Made by a program: the position numbers and the translations under genes. Shown one piece after another: positions 9,679 to 17,838 of a stretch of DNA of 41,371 nucleotides. A model generated the notes under the pieces. That model searched no databases. It worked only from the letters and a program-made list of their open reading frames with translations, and was not told where the DNA came from. The first letter of the stretch is position 1; every line of letters begins with the position of its first letter. This stretch comes from Hellea sp964472905 (GTDB lineage Bacteria > Pseudomonadota > Alphaproteobacteria > Caulobacterales > Maricaulaceae): the NCBI GenBank assembly GCA_964472905.1, contig CAYYMI010000021.1, forward strand, positions 1 to 41,371. Reading direction: 5' to 3'.

Positions 9679-10011
9679 TTGGACAGCGTTTCTCCCATCC
9701 TCGAAGAATGTCGATTAGATATTTGGCTCTTTAGGACTCGGTTGGTGAAATCTCGCAAGCTGGCGGGCCAACTGATTTCAAAGGGACGCATCCGGTTAAC
9801 GCGAAATGGCCAAACCATCCGTGTAAAAAAACCACATCATCTGATCAGATCAGGACAATCTATCACATTTATGCGCGGAGCCACGTTAATAAATGTTGAA
9901 ATGATCTCGGCAGGAACGCGTAGAGGGCCAGCCCCTGAAGCACAAAGCCTTTACCGCCTGTTGACAAGCGAGACGAGAGACGCCAAATCGCCTCTGAAGT
10001 TAAAGGACTGA
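9679..10011 (+). CDS. S4-domain RNA-binding protein (Hsp15/HslR-like)
   Basis: A small basic protein of 110 residues built around one S4 domain (about 9-70: RLDIWLFRTRLVKSRKLA, then SKGRIRLTRNGQ). Hsp15, the nearest well-studied relative, binds free 50S subunits carrying stalled peptidyl-tRNA and helps recycle them. The start is a TTG at 9679, six bases after the helicase stop; no in-frame ATG precedes the S4 domain. The gene order helicase, S4 protein, ferredoxin suggests an RNA-metabolism link between the first two. The exact role here is inferred from the domain only. Confidence 0.82.
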   Translation: MDSVSPILEECRLDIWLFRTRLVKSRKLAGQLISKGRIRLTRNGQTIRVKKPHHLIRSGQSITFMRGATLINVEMISAGTRRGPAPEAQSLYRLLTSETRDAKSPLKLKD

Positions 10012-10014
10012 TTG

Positions 10015-10356
10015 ATGACTTATATCGTCAAAGACGAATGTATTAAATGCAAATTCATGGACTGCGTAGAAGTCTGCCCTGTCGATTGTTTTTATGAGGG
10101 CGAAAATATGCTCGTTATTCATCCGGATGAATGCATTGATTGTGGCGTCTGTGAGCCTGAATGTCCCGTAGATGCCATTGTGCCGGACACCGAAGATGAT
10201 CCAGATGGAAAGTGGCTCGCGATTAACTCCAAATATGCGGAGGTTTGGCCTGTCATTACCATTAAAAAAGACCCTCCCGCTGACAGCGAAAAATTTGAGT
10301 CCGAAACAGGTAAATTTGAAAAGTATTTCAGCGAAAAACCTGGAACGGGCGATTAA
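10015..10356 (+). CDS. fdxA: 7Fe-8S ferredoxin FdxA
   Basis: A low-potential soluble electron carrier with one 3Fe-4S and one 4Fe-4S cluster, 113 residues, matching the family length. The ligand pattern of Azotobacter FdI is present: C9, C17 and C50 for the 3Fe-4S cluster; C21, C40, C43 and C46 for the 4Fe-4S cluster. C12 and C25 correspond to the extra cysteines of that family. The acidic C-terminal tail is typical. Start is ATG 10015 with AAGGA seven bases upstream; a TTG at 10012 also lies in frame but is not needed. Its start is three bases after the S4 gene's stop, so it is cotranscribed. The redox partner cannot be told from the window. Confidence 0.93.
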   Translation: MTYIVKDECIKCKFMDCVEVCPVDCFYEGENMLVIHPDECIDCGVCEPECPVDAIVPDTEDDPDGKWLAINSKYAEVWPVITIKKDPPADSEKFESETGKFEKYFSEKPGTGD

Positions 10357-10394
10357 TTCCTAGATTTGGGCAAAAATTTTAAAATTCTAGTCAG

Positions 10395-10423
10395 GTGACT
10401 GGATTTCATGACATTTTTATGAT
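10395..10423 (+). promoter_or_regulatory. Sigma-70-type promoter for carD
   Basis: GTGACT (10395-10400) and TATGAT (10418-10423) are spaced by 17 bases, giving 4/6 and 5/6 matches to the -35 and -10 consensus. The start of carD is about 100 bases downstream, implying a long leader. That leader includes a GCCC/GGGC hairpin (about 10490-10505) just before the gene. Confidence 0.5.
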
Positions 10424-10526
10424 ATGATAGTTCCAATAATTACGGTGTAGATGTAAAAAGCTGCGCCGTTTGTTTGTTTATGCACAACGCCCTTAAATTT
10501 GGGCATATATTAAAGGCCTTCCAGAT

Positions 10527-11156
10527 ATGGCAACCACAAAAAAATCGTCAGGCAAATCAGCTGGCGCAAAAAAAAGCACGAAAAAAGCCTTTAAGGCAGG
10601 CCAATTTATTGTCTATCCCGCACATGGCGTAGGCAAAGTCACTGGCGTTGAAAGAGAAACAGTCGCAGGGTTTGATATTGAGCTTTATGTTGTTTTATTT
10701 GAGCAAGACAAAATGACTCTTCGGGTTCCAACGGCCAAAGCTGAAGCCGCAGGCATGCGCGCCTTATCAAATGAGTTAATACTGAAAGATTCTTTTACAA
10801 CGCTTAAAGGCCGCGCCCGTATCAAGCGCACCATGTGGAGCCGCCGCGCGCAAGAATATGAAGCCAAAATCAATTCTGGCGATCTTATTTTAGTTTCCGA
10901 AGTTGTCCGCGATCTTCACAGAACGGACGCTCAACCCGAACAAAGCTATTCCGAACGACAGCTCTATGAACGCGCAACAGACCGTATGGTACGCGAAGTT
11001 GCAGCTATCAAAAAAATCGATCGTGGTGTTGCGCTAGACGAAGTTTTGGAAACTTTGACCAAAGCGCGCACACGGCAAGCCGCTAAAGAAGCGGAAGAAG
11101 CGGAAGAAGCCGAAGGGTCAGAAAATGATAATAGTGAAGGAACAGCCGCGGCCTAA
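10527..11156 (+). CDS. carD: CarD/CdnL family RNA polymerase-binding transcription factor
   Basis: CarD proteins bind the beta subunit of RNA polymerase and stabilise open complexes at rRNA and other housekeeping promoters; in Caulobacter the homologue CdnL supports growth and ribosome synthesis. Residues 1-22 are Lys-rich. The Tudor-like polymerase-interacting domain covers about 24-90 (GQFIVYPAHGVGKV at its start), and an all-helical DNA-contacting domain follows to about 180. The last 25 residues are a Glu/Ala acidic tail. Total length is 209 residues, longer than the 160-170 typical of many homologues because of both tails. ATG 10527 has AAAGG ten bases upstream. It has its own promoter and a terminator-like hairpin, so it is probably monocistronic. 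Confidence 0.92.
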   Translation: MATTKKSSGKSAGAKKSTKKAFKAGQFIVYPAHGVGKVTGVERETVAGFDIELYVVLFEQDKMTLRVPTAKAEAAGMRALSNELILKDSFTTLKGRARIKRTMWSRRAQEYEAKINSGDLILVSEVVRDLHRTDAQPEQSYSERQLYERATDRMVREVAAIKKIDRGVALDEVLETLTKARTRQAAKEAEEAEEAEGSENDNSEGTAAA

Positions 11157-11173
11157 TAAATATCCTTCTATTT

Positions 11174-11203
11174 AAATGTGCACTTTAAATTAAGTGCACA
11201 TTT
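11174..11203. terminator. Perfect 12-bp stem after carD
   Basis: Arms AAATGTGCACTT (11174-11185) and AAGTGCACATTT (11192-11203) with the loop TAAATT, starting 18 bases after the carD stop. It has the form of an intrinsic terminator, but only three T follow the stem, so termination may be weak or factor-assisted. The high symmetry also allows a protein-binding role for the gene downstream. Confidence 0.55.
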
Positions 11204-11292
11204 GTCATATGCAAATTGTGATGTAGCTCGCTCTTTACAAACCACATCTTATTGCCCTAGCTTTACTGCATAGTGATAAAATTGGGTATAAT

Positions 11293-12951
11293 GTGACATA
11301 TAATTTCAAACAGTCCTTAGTCTTAGCTGCAGCCTTTACTACAGCTTCACTTTTATCTGCATGTGGTGGAGGTAGTAGTAATTCCGCCAGCTCTACACCC
11401 CCGCCTGTTCTTACAACTGCTACACCGACAACTGTCAGCAGTGCTCCAGCTGTACCCGATTTTGTCGCCAATCAATTTCCGCCATCCTCTCAGTTACAGG
11501 CCCTATGCGAAATCGTCCGAACAGATACGGATCTGAACGGCAACCGACGTCCCGATCAACAGGGTGAGCTTTTACACGAGTTATTTTGGCTTCGGTCTTG
11601 GATGAATGAGACTTATCTCTTCTTTGATCAGGTTATGGATCGTGACCCGAATGACTTTACGGACGTTGCAACTTATTTTGATGAGCTATTAGTCGCCCCC
11701 CCAACAGATCGTTTCTCTTTTCTTGAAACCACACAAGACCGGGAAGCTCGTGTTTCTGGGGCACCAGTCTTTGGATATGGAGCTGCATTCGCCAGGTTAA
11801 GCAATCAACTCCCGCGGGATTGGCGCGTGTCATTTACTCAAGCGGGAAGTCCAGCCGAAGCTGGGGGCCTCACACGCGGTGCTCGTATCCTGACAATTGA
11901 TGGGGTAGATTTTCTGAATGGCAACACTCCAACTGATATAGACGCAATTAATGCAGGGCTTTTCCCCACAACTGTGGGCGAGTCTCATATTTTTGGATTG
12001 CGTTATCCTGATGGTACTGAAAGCAACATTACAATAGAGTCAACATCCCTAGCAATCGAGCCGGTTAATGTGGTAGATGTTATTGCGCAAGGAAGTCGTA
12101 ATGTCGGCTATCTACACTTTAATAGTTTTGGGACAACAACTGGCCAAGCCCAGCTCATTGAGGCTTTCGAAACCTTTTCAACCGCCCAAATTGATGATCT
12201 TGTTTTAGACCTACGCTATAATGGAGGTGGATTTGTCGATTTGGCCGCTCAACTTGGCTACATGATTGCGGGTACACAAAGCATAAATCAGGTCTTTATT
12301 TCAACAGAATTCAATAGCCGCAACCCCAGCAGAAACCCTTTCACAGGACAAACCGTCTCACCTACTTTATTTCAACCTACAACCCTTAGATTTGCCCCTG
12401 AGGACCCCCCCGGCGGCGAACCTCTTCCTACCGTCAATCTGAATCGTGTTTTTGTCCTAACCACCGGACGTTCCTGCTCTGCATCTGAAGCAATTATTAA
12501 TGGCCTAATAGGAATCGGAGTCGAAGCCATACAAATTGGGACACGAACTTGCGGAAAAGCGACAGGCCAGTTCCCAACTGAAAATTGCGGAATAACTTTT
12601 TCGCCACTCCATTTTAGAGGCGTTAATGCAATGGGCTTTGGTGATTTTAATGAAGGTTTTGTACCTGGCCAAATGACAGGGAGCGCTGGTCCCGTTATTA
12701 TGGGTTGCGTAGTCAATGATGACCTCGATAACGCCTTAGGCGACCCGAACGAAGCCCAGCTTGCATCTGCGCTGAATTTTGCCGAGACGGGTACATGCAG
12801 CTCAGATGCAACAGCAACGGCTAAGACCGATATAACTTTAAATAAAGTCACGGTTTCTGGAGAGGACGATAAGCTTCTTGAGCATCCACGCATAAAAGCA
12901 ATTGACCTAGAGTTTGGTCGACTTGATTTTTCTACACACCGTGAGGAGTAG
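11293..12951 (+). CDS. Secreted S41-family serine peptidase, lipoprotein
   Basis: A C-terminal-processing-protease-type peptidase (tail-specific protease fold). The N terminus is a lipoprotein signal with lipobox LSAC, so C24 would be lipidated; a Ser/Thr/Pro linker follows. A PDZ-like segment (GSPAEAGGLTRGARI) lies near 190-210. The S41 core has DLRYNGGG (306-313), the catalytic serine in SASE (S396) and the general-base lysine in GKATG (K422), 26 residues apart as in CtpA enzymes. Cys residues near the active site (C395, C420) may form a disulfide. The start is GTG 11293 because only this gives a complete signal peptide. The stop overlaps the GTG of the next gene by one base, so the two are translationally coupled. 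The substrate is unknown. Confidence 0.88.
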   Translation: MTYNFKQSLVLAAAFTTASLLSACGGGSSNSASSTPPPVLTTATPTTVSSAPAVPDFVANQFPPSSQLQALCEIVRTDTDLNGNRRPDQQGELLHELFWLRSWMNETYLFFDQVMDRDPNDFTDVATYFDELLVAPPTDRFSFLETTQDREARVSGAPVFGYGAAFARLSNQLPRDWRVSFTQAGSPAEAGGLTRGARILTIDGVDFLNGNTPTDIDAINAGLFPTTVGESHIFGLRYPDGTESNITIESTSLAIEPVNVVDVIAQGSRNVGYLHFNSFGTTTGQAQLIEAFETFSTAQIDDLVLDLRYNGGGFVDLAAQLGYMIAGTQSINQVFISTEFNSRNPSRNPFTGQTVSPTLFQPTTLRFAPEDPPGGEPLPTVNLNRVFVLTTGRSCSASEAIINGLIGIGVEAIQIGTRTCGKATGQFPTENCGITFSPLHFRGVNAMGFGDFNEGFVPGQMTGSAGPVIMGCVVNDDLDNALGDPNEAQLASALNFAETGTCSSDATATAKTDITLNKVTVSGEDDKLLEHPRIKAIDLEFGRLDFSTHREE

Positions 12952-13364
12952 TGAGACTAAGCCACAAAATTATTGCGCTTTGTGTGCTAAGCACGGCTGG
13001 AATGTCCTGCGCAGCAACATCTAATATGACATACGAGCGAAAAGAGGCCATCTTACTCAATGCCGATCGATCCGATATTCGAGAAGCCATTCGTATTTTC
13101 GTACGTCAGGATGCGGGCCGTTTCGTCATAGCTGATCCTGATTCTCTCGGTCACAGTCCGGATATGGTTGTACATCGCCGCGCTAGAGATTTTGAACGTC
13201 TAAGCCGCACCTTACCATCAGCCAACCTAAAATATCGTTTGCTCAGTGATGGAACAAATTGCTGGCTCATACGTCACGAGTCAGGTCTCGATAGCCCGAT
13301 AGCCGCAGAACTCTTATTACCAAAATCGGCACAATGTGCTATCTATTCGAAAAATGACGGCTAA
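12951..13364 (+). CDS. Small exported protein coupled to the S41 peptidase, function unknown
   Basis: I do not recognise a family. The 137-residue product begins with a short positively charged segment and a hydrophobic core (MRLSHKIIALCVLSTAGMSC). This looks like an export signal ending either in a non-standard lipobox (GMSC) or in a signal-peptidase I site. The mature part is polar with alternating charged residues and two further cysteines (in GTNCWL and AQCAI), which could pair in the periplasm. It starts on GTG 12951, sharing a base with the peptidase stop, and GAGGAG lies only two bases before it, so expression probably depends on coupling. Co-expression suggests an accessory, substrate or inhibitor of the peptidase, which is inference. 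Confidence 0.65.
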   Translation: MRLSHKIIALCVLSTAGMSCAATSNMTYERKEAILLNADRSDIREAIRIFVRQDAGRFVIADPDSLGHSPDMVVHRRARDFERLSRTLPSANLKYRLLSDGTNCWLIRHESGLDSPIAAELLLPKSAQCAIYSKNDG

Positions 13365-13379
13365 TTATCCGTTGAAGAC

Positions 13380-14216
13380 CTAATCCAGAATCTCTAATCG
13401 TTCCGGATGATCAAGCCAAATCATTGGACCGTTTATAAGCTCAATCCAGCCTCGCACGCGAACACGGGCGCCTTCTAACGTCACAGGATCTATGCCGGAA
13501 CGTTTAAAACGTTTACGATCACGTTTGGCAATAGCAACTGTGAAATCAGTCTTATAGTCAGCTCCAAAATTCAAATAAACCCGTCCTCTTATATCTGCGG
13601 AGGAGGTAATAATACCTTCGACAAGCTGAAAGCTATCGACATCTTGGGCCAACATATTCGGTTCTGGGCTTCGAACATCGTAATAATCATGGCTCCAAAT
13701 TCCGCGGCCCCCTGCCCTAGCTTCTCTTTCAGCACGGTAGAGTTTTTGAGAATCCTGATAGGTATCGGGCCAGGTATAAACACGCGACATACCAAGCCGT
13801 ATCATCTCTTCTTGAATCCATAAGTCAGGTTTATCATCGGAGTCTAATGTGAATACTTGTGCAAGGGCACGGCCATATCGATCCCGTCGTTCCCCGCCAT
13901 AATAGAGGCCGACTTTTTGACCCTTAGTTAAAACCCCTAAGGCTGCTCGAGATTCCTTCCCCAAAGGCCACGCTTTAAACCCTTTACGGCCTAAAGGAAG
14001 CTTGGGCGCTTGCATGGCAGACAGCCTAACTTTGAGCCCACCTTCCAAATAAAGCGTATCTCCATCTAAAACAGAGCTAACGTTACCAACTTCACCTAAA
14101 GTTAAAGATGGCGGTCCTCCCAGACCAGCTCCGCCAATGAAGAAAGCCCCTGCCAAAACAGCTATACGTTTTGACCAAGCGGACTGACCTCTTTTTTTAT
14201 TCCCTAATGTCGTCAT
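13380..14216 (-). CDS. Thermonuclease-fold (SNase-like) exported protein with altered active site
   Basis: Staphylococcal-nuclease-like OB fold, 278 residues. The N terminus has a basic start and a hydrophobic segment (18-34) that would export or anchor it. Matching SNase landmarks: DGDT (51-54), R64 in VRLSAMQAPK (like SNase R35), DRYGR ending at R116 (like R87) and a later SRVYTW. The positions expected to hold D40 and E43 of staphylococcal nuclease are Q69 and K72, so the usual metal ligand and general base are missing. I recall the QAPKLPLG form in other alphaproteobacterial members, so this may be a subfamily trait. The C-terminal 80 residues form an extra beta-rich segment. Phosphodiesterase activity is therefore uncertain. 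It converges on the small exported gene, 15 bases apart. Confidence 0.75.
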   Translation of the reverse strand: MTTLGNKKRGQSAWSKRIAVLAGAFFIGGAGLGGPPSLTLGEVGNVSSVLDGDTLYLEGGLKVRLSAMQAPKLPLGRKGFKAWPLGKESRAALGVLTKGQKVGLYYGGERRDRYGRALAQVFTLDSDDKPDLWIQEEMIRLGMSRVYTWPDTYQDSQKLYRAEREARAGGRGIWSHDYYDVRSPEPNMLAQDVDSFQLVEGIITSSADIRGRVYLNFGADYKTDFTVAIAKRDRKRFKRSGIDPVTLEGARVRVRGWIELINGPMIWLDHPERLEILD

Positions 14217-14360
14217 ACAGCGCTATTGTGACAGATTATGTTTTAAAGGTCGAATCTCAAAAATCAGCAAGTCTAATAATCATGCAATTAAAATGTGTTG
14301 GATGTATTTCAAATGATAATCTCTCTCGTCAAAGAGCATCCTTCTCGTCATATTAGTCTC

Positions 14361-15629
14361 ATGCGATTCGGGTTGGTTACTTTATTATCTCTTGGGGTTT
14401 GTACCTCGGCCATCGCAACACCTTGGGATATTGTACCTGTTGAAACATCTTCACAAACGGCGGAGAGTAAAGCTGCTATATTGTCTCATACTATCACTAT
14501 GCAGCGTGGAGGCTCATCGGAAACGCTTAAGACTATAGACACCCTCACATTAGCGCCTTTTGCCAAAAACCTTGGTAAAATTTCAGCTCTCACACTCGCT
14601 GCCGATGGAACTATCTATGCCGCAGATCGAAAAACGGGGCGTATCTGGTCACTCCAAGACCGCGGTGCTGATGGAGCCATGGATATAAAACGCCCCCTAC
14701 CCCAGACTTTTCAAAACCCTACAGCTTTAGCCATTATAGACGAAACTCTATATGTTGTAGATAAGCGTGCTGTTTGGGCGCAAGAGCTTTCAAATCAAGA
14801 CCCACCACGCCTTATTGCATCACTAACGAATACTCAAAAGCTAGGGGATACACCTATAACAACGGACGGAGACGCGCTGCTTTTGGGTGTATCCCAAACG
14901 GATGATTCTTTTGTTGTGCGTATTGATACGGCAACAGGCCAAGCCAAAAAAATAGGGAATTTCGAGCAACGCATCCAAAGTCTTGCCAAACGTGAAGGCG
15001 CGCCGCTCTGGGCAGGATATGGTAGCTCGCTACAATCAATTGATAGTCCTGAGACAAAAATTTCATTTCCGGTTCAAACTATTCCAGCCTTGATACTCCC
15101 CGGACAATATACGCCGCCCAATGATTGGCCCGCCTTTTTGAAAGACCATATCATTGCCGCGCAGTTAGGCCCTAAAGCGATGCAGCTTATAGCCATCCCA
15201 ACAGAATTCGGGCAGGTTTCAGGACCACCCCGTATCCTCGTTGAAGGTTTTCTAGGGTCAACGGGAAGAAGCGCTTGGGGAACACCTGGCGCTATGGTCA
15301 TGGATAAACGCGGCTTGTTTTTCGCGGATAGTTATAATGGCTCAATCTGGCGGTTATCACCTGCTCCTAAAGCTGCCCCACCCAAACCTGAGATTAAAAA
15401 ACTTGCGGAGGATACGCCCAAACCAACTGAAACACCTAAAAAGTTACCGCCATCACAAAGACCTTTGTTAAAGGGCAGTGGTATAATTGGTAGCCAGATC
15501 GGCGAACTTAGCCGCTTACAGTCAGCTTCACAATTAGAAACAGGCTCGACGATTATTGAGGCTTATGAAAAGGCAAAAGCGGAAGAGCTTGCTTTAAAGG
15601 AAAAAGAAGAGAAAAAATCTAAGCGCTAG
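14361..15629 (+). CDS. Secreted beta-propeller protein (NHL/sorbosone dehydrogenase-like repeats), function unknown
   Basis: A 422-residue exported protein. MRFGLVTLLSLGVCTSAIA is a good signal peptide with cleavage after AIA, which is why I place the start at ATG 14361; the frame is open from a GTG at 14295. The body has repeated blade motifs of the form ALTLAADGTIYAADRKTGRIWSL and AMVMDKRGLFFADSYNGSIWRL. These resemble NHL, gluconolactonase or soluble sugar-dehydrogenase propellers, but I see no clear catalytic or cofactor residues. A Pro/Lys-rich linker (about 340-375) leads to a charged helical tail rich in Lys and Glu, likely a coiled coil. The 3' end overlaps the convergent MBL gene by 11 bases. 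Function stays open. Confidence 0.7.
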   Translation: MRFGLVTLLSLGVCTSAIATPWDIVPVETSSQTAESKAAILSHTITMQRGGSSETLKTIDTLTLAPFAKNLGKISALTLAADGTIYAADRKTGRIWSLQDRGADGAMDIKRPLPQTFQNPTALAIIDETLYVVDKRAVWAQELSNQDPPRLIASLTNTQKLGDTPITTDGDALLLGVSQTDDSFVVRIDTATGQAKKIGNFEQRIQSLAKREGAPLWAGYGSSLQSIDSPETKISFPVQTIPALILPGQYTPPNDWPAFLKDHIIAAQLGPKAMQLIAIPTEFGQVSGPPRILVEGFLGSTGRSAWGTPGAMVMDKRGLFFADSYNGSIWRLSPAPKAAPPKPEIKKLAEDTPKPTETPKKLPPSQRPLLKGSGIIGSQIGELSRLQSASQLETGSTIIEAYEKAKAEELALKEKEEKKSKR

Positions 15630-16725
15630 CTTTTCTTCGTGCCTTATAGGTAAATTGCCCAGCATCATTTAAACGCCGCGAGACGAGTTCGCGACCTTTC
15701 AGGCAATTTAAATGCGCAATGGATTCGCCCACGGCCATAATCCGGTTACTATCATTAATTTCACGCCGAAAGAGAACTGAATAAACCTCGGTTGCCCGGC
15801 GTGGTGTTTTGCAATGCTCTAATAACCGATCTAGCGCTTTTTCATGATGCTCGATCAATTTATTTAATCGCCGATGCGCGCCATAAAAAGGGAGGCCATG
15901 GGCAGGGCCGATGAGAACATCATCAGGTAATTCAGCTTTGAGTTTGTGGCACGAAGATATCCAGTCTTCGAGGGGGTTTCCTTCGGGTTCTGTTGGCCAG
16001 ACAGACACATTGGAGCTAATATTAGGCAGCAACTGATCACCCGTAAGGCACAAATTAAGCTCTGGGCAGTAAAGACAGGCATGTTCAGGGGAATGACCGC
16101 TGCCGATGATGACCCGCCATTCACGCCCGCCGATTTGGCCAAGTTCGCCGTCTGTGAGACGGTCATAACCTTGGGGCAAGGCTGATATCGCTTTCCCAAA
16201 GCCGCCAAAGCGTAATTTATACAGCTCAATCTGTTCATCCGTAAAGCCGCATTTACGGTAAAAAGTAATTCCTTCACGTGGCGCTTCTTTGCCTGTATCC
16301 GCGGCCAATAGACGACACAAAAAATACTCACCGCGAGTCATGAGTAAAGGCGCGCCAAATTTACGGCATATCCAGCCCGCTAGGCCCGTATGATCTGGAT
16401 GTAGATGAGTACAAATTACGCGGTTAACAGGGCGCCCACCCATCAATTCCACAAAATGCTTTTCCCAAATCTCTCGGCTCGCTCGGTTTCCAATACCCGT
16501 ATCGACAACAACCCAGCCATCTCCATCTTTCAGAGCCCAAAGATTGATATGGTCGAGCCCCTTCATCGGAAGGTCAAAGCGTAACCAAAACACGCCATCC
16601 GCAATTTCTGTGGCTGAGCCTGATGCTGGCGCCACATCGACAATAAATTTTAAAAGCCGTGAAGAATTATCTCGCGGGGCCGTTAGGCTTTCATCTGGAG
16701 CAGTTTTTGTCGAAACGTTTTTCAT
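15619..16725 (-). CDS. MBL-fold metallo-hydrolase with C-terminal winged-helix-like domain
   Basis: Metallo-beta-lactamase superfamily hydrolase, 368 residues, probably cytoplasmic. The metal site is H107-x-H109-x-D111-H112 (THLHPDHTG). Further ligands are expected in GSGHSPEHA, in CLTGDQLLP and in GPAHGLPF. The layout, with a long insert between the first motif and GSGHS and a helical C-terminal third (HHEKALDRLLEH, then TPRRATEV), matches the group that includes the LACTB2-like hydrolases. Members act on thioesters, lactones, phosphodiesters or RNA, so the reaction cannot be named. ATG 16725 is the only good start. It overlaps the propeller gene at its 3' end. Confidence 0.85.
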   Translation of the reverse strand: MKNVSTKTAPDESLTAPRDNSSRLLKFIVDVAPASGSATEIADGVFWLRFDLPMKGLDHINLWALKDGDGWVVVDTGIGNRASREIWEKHFVELMGGRPVNRVICTHLHPDHTGLAGWICRKFGAPLLMTRGEYFLCRLLAADTGKEAPREGITFYRKCGFTDEQIELYKLRFGGFGKAISALPQGYDRLTDGELGQIGGREWRVIIGSGHSPEHACLYCPELNLCLTGDQLLPNISSNVSVWPTEPEGNPLEDWISSCHKLKAELPDDVLIGPAHGLPFYGAHRRLNKLIEHHEKALDRLLEHCKTPRRATEVYSVLFRREINDSNRIMAVGESIAHLNCLKGRELVSRRLNDAGQFTYKARRKASA

Positions 16726-16767
16726 GGCCGTCTACATATAGAGCTATATATCGAATACTACCGATAA

Positions 16768-17388
16768 CTACACATGGTTAACGCCCCAATAACTAACCTT
16801 TTCTGTTAGGTCCGGACGCACGCGTTCTGTTGAGGGTGCAGCGGGGGTTCCTATATATACGAATCCTGCGACTTGGTCGTCATCGCCCATGCCCAAAACC
16901 GCGTGAATATCCTTATCATAAGCATACCATTCCGTGAGCCATTGCGCGCCAAAGCCCGCCGCTTGCGCCGCTAACATCAGGTTATAACACACAATGCCAG
17001 AGCTAAGCTGTTGCTCCCATCTCGGCGTTTTGCGCTTACACTCGACGGGAGTAGAGATGACCCCGACCACCACTGGCGCGCGCATAAAGCGCTGTTCTTC
17101 GAACTCTACGCGATCATCGGGCATATCGGGATTAGTTTTTTTAAATATCTTGCCGATATGCTTGCCAAAATCGGCGCGCGCTTCATCTTTAAAAATTACA
17201 AACCGCCACGGCACAAGCTTTCGGTGATCAGGCACACGGGCTGCAATCGCCAAAAATTCTGAGAGCTGCTCATCTGACGGTCCTGGACCACCCATAAGTT
17301 TGGCTAGATTAGACCGACGGTTTTTCAAGTAGTCAGTCACCGCCTCATTCTTTTGTGGCAGCGGCATAATTTCGTCTAATACTGGCAT
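16768..17388 (-). CDS. Nitroreductase-family FMN flavoprotein
   Basis: FMN-dependent NAD(P)H oxidoreductase of the nitroreductase family (YdjA-like size, 206 residues). The N-terminal RRSNLAKLMGGPGPSDEQL and VPDHRKLVPWRF supply the FMN-phosphate and ring contacts; GFGAQWLT and FVYIGTPAAP are the usual C-terminal FMN contacts. Physiological substrates in this group are mostly unknown (quinones, nitro compounds, unsaturated carbonyls). I place the start at ATG 17388, giving MPVLDEIMPL; an in-frame start at 17460 would run into the oppositely transcribed DUF1801 gene and lacks homology. The two genes are divergent, and their 28-base gap must hold both ribosome sites. Confidence 0.88.
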   Translation of the reverse strand: MPVLDEIMPLPQKNEAVTDYLKNRRSNLAKLMGGPGPSDEQLSEFLAIAARVPDHRKLVPWRFVIFKDEARADFGKHIGKIFKKTNPDMPDDRVEFEEQRFMRAPVVVGVISTPVECKRKTPRWEQQLSSGIVCYNLMLAAQAAGFGAQWLTEWYAYDKDIHAVLGMGDDDQVAGFVYIGTPAAPSTERVRPDLTEKVSYWGVNHV

Positions 17389-17416
17389 GGGCAAAAATCT
17401 TAGGTTAGAGTGTCTT

Positions 17417-17833
17417 ATGGAATTTCCTAAAGACATAGCTCCCACAGTCAAGACCGTCATAGAAAGCTATCCCGACAGGGCGCAAGACTATGCTCTATCC
17501 TTAAGGCAGTTAATCTTAAAAACAGCTGCTAATGATGCCCGTATCGGTAATCTTACAGAAACATTGAAATGGCAGGAACCGTCTTATCTAACCGATACCA
17601 CAAAATCAGGAACGACTTTACGTTTCGATTGGAAAACACAAAAACCTGATGCGATAGGAGTTTTTGTGAATTGCAAAACAACACTTATTCAAAGTTTCAA
17701 GGATCTCTTTCCAGAAGCTTTAAACTTTGAAGGCACACGCGCGATATGGCTTGACTTAAACAAACCATTGCCCCGTGATATTTTATCGATATGTATCGGC
17801 AAAACCCTCACCTATCACCTCGATAAAGGATAA
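17417..17833 (+). CDS. DUF1801 domain protein (YdhG-like)
   Basis: A 138-residue protein of the DUF1801 family. Its features are an alpha/beta domain with an N-terminal helix pair (FPKDIAPTVKTVIESY, LRQLILKTAAND) and the typical LTETLKWQEPSYL segment followed by LRFDWK strands. The biochemical function of this family is not established. The start at ATG 17417 leaves the family region intact; an ATG at 17387 would add ten unrelated residues and overlap the nitroreductase start. It leads the five-gene operon, and the RidA gene follows after five bases. Confidence 0.8.
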   Translation: MEFPKDIAPTVKTVIESYPDRAQDYALSLRQLILKTAANDARIGNLTETLKWQEPSYLTDTTKSGTTLRFDWKTQKPDAIGVFVNCKTTLIQSFKDLFPEALNFEGTRAIWLDLNKPLPRDILSICIGKTLTYHLDKG

Positions 17834-17838
17834 TTGAC

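Noticed and set aside
12372..12893. 173-codon minus-strand frame
   Set aside because: Antisense to the conserved S41 catalytic domain; no homology and no ribosome site.
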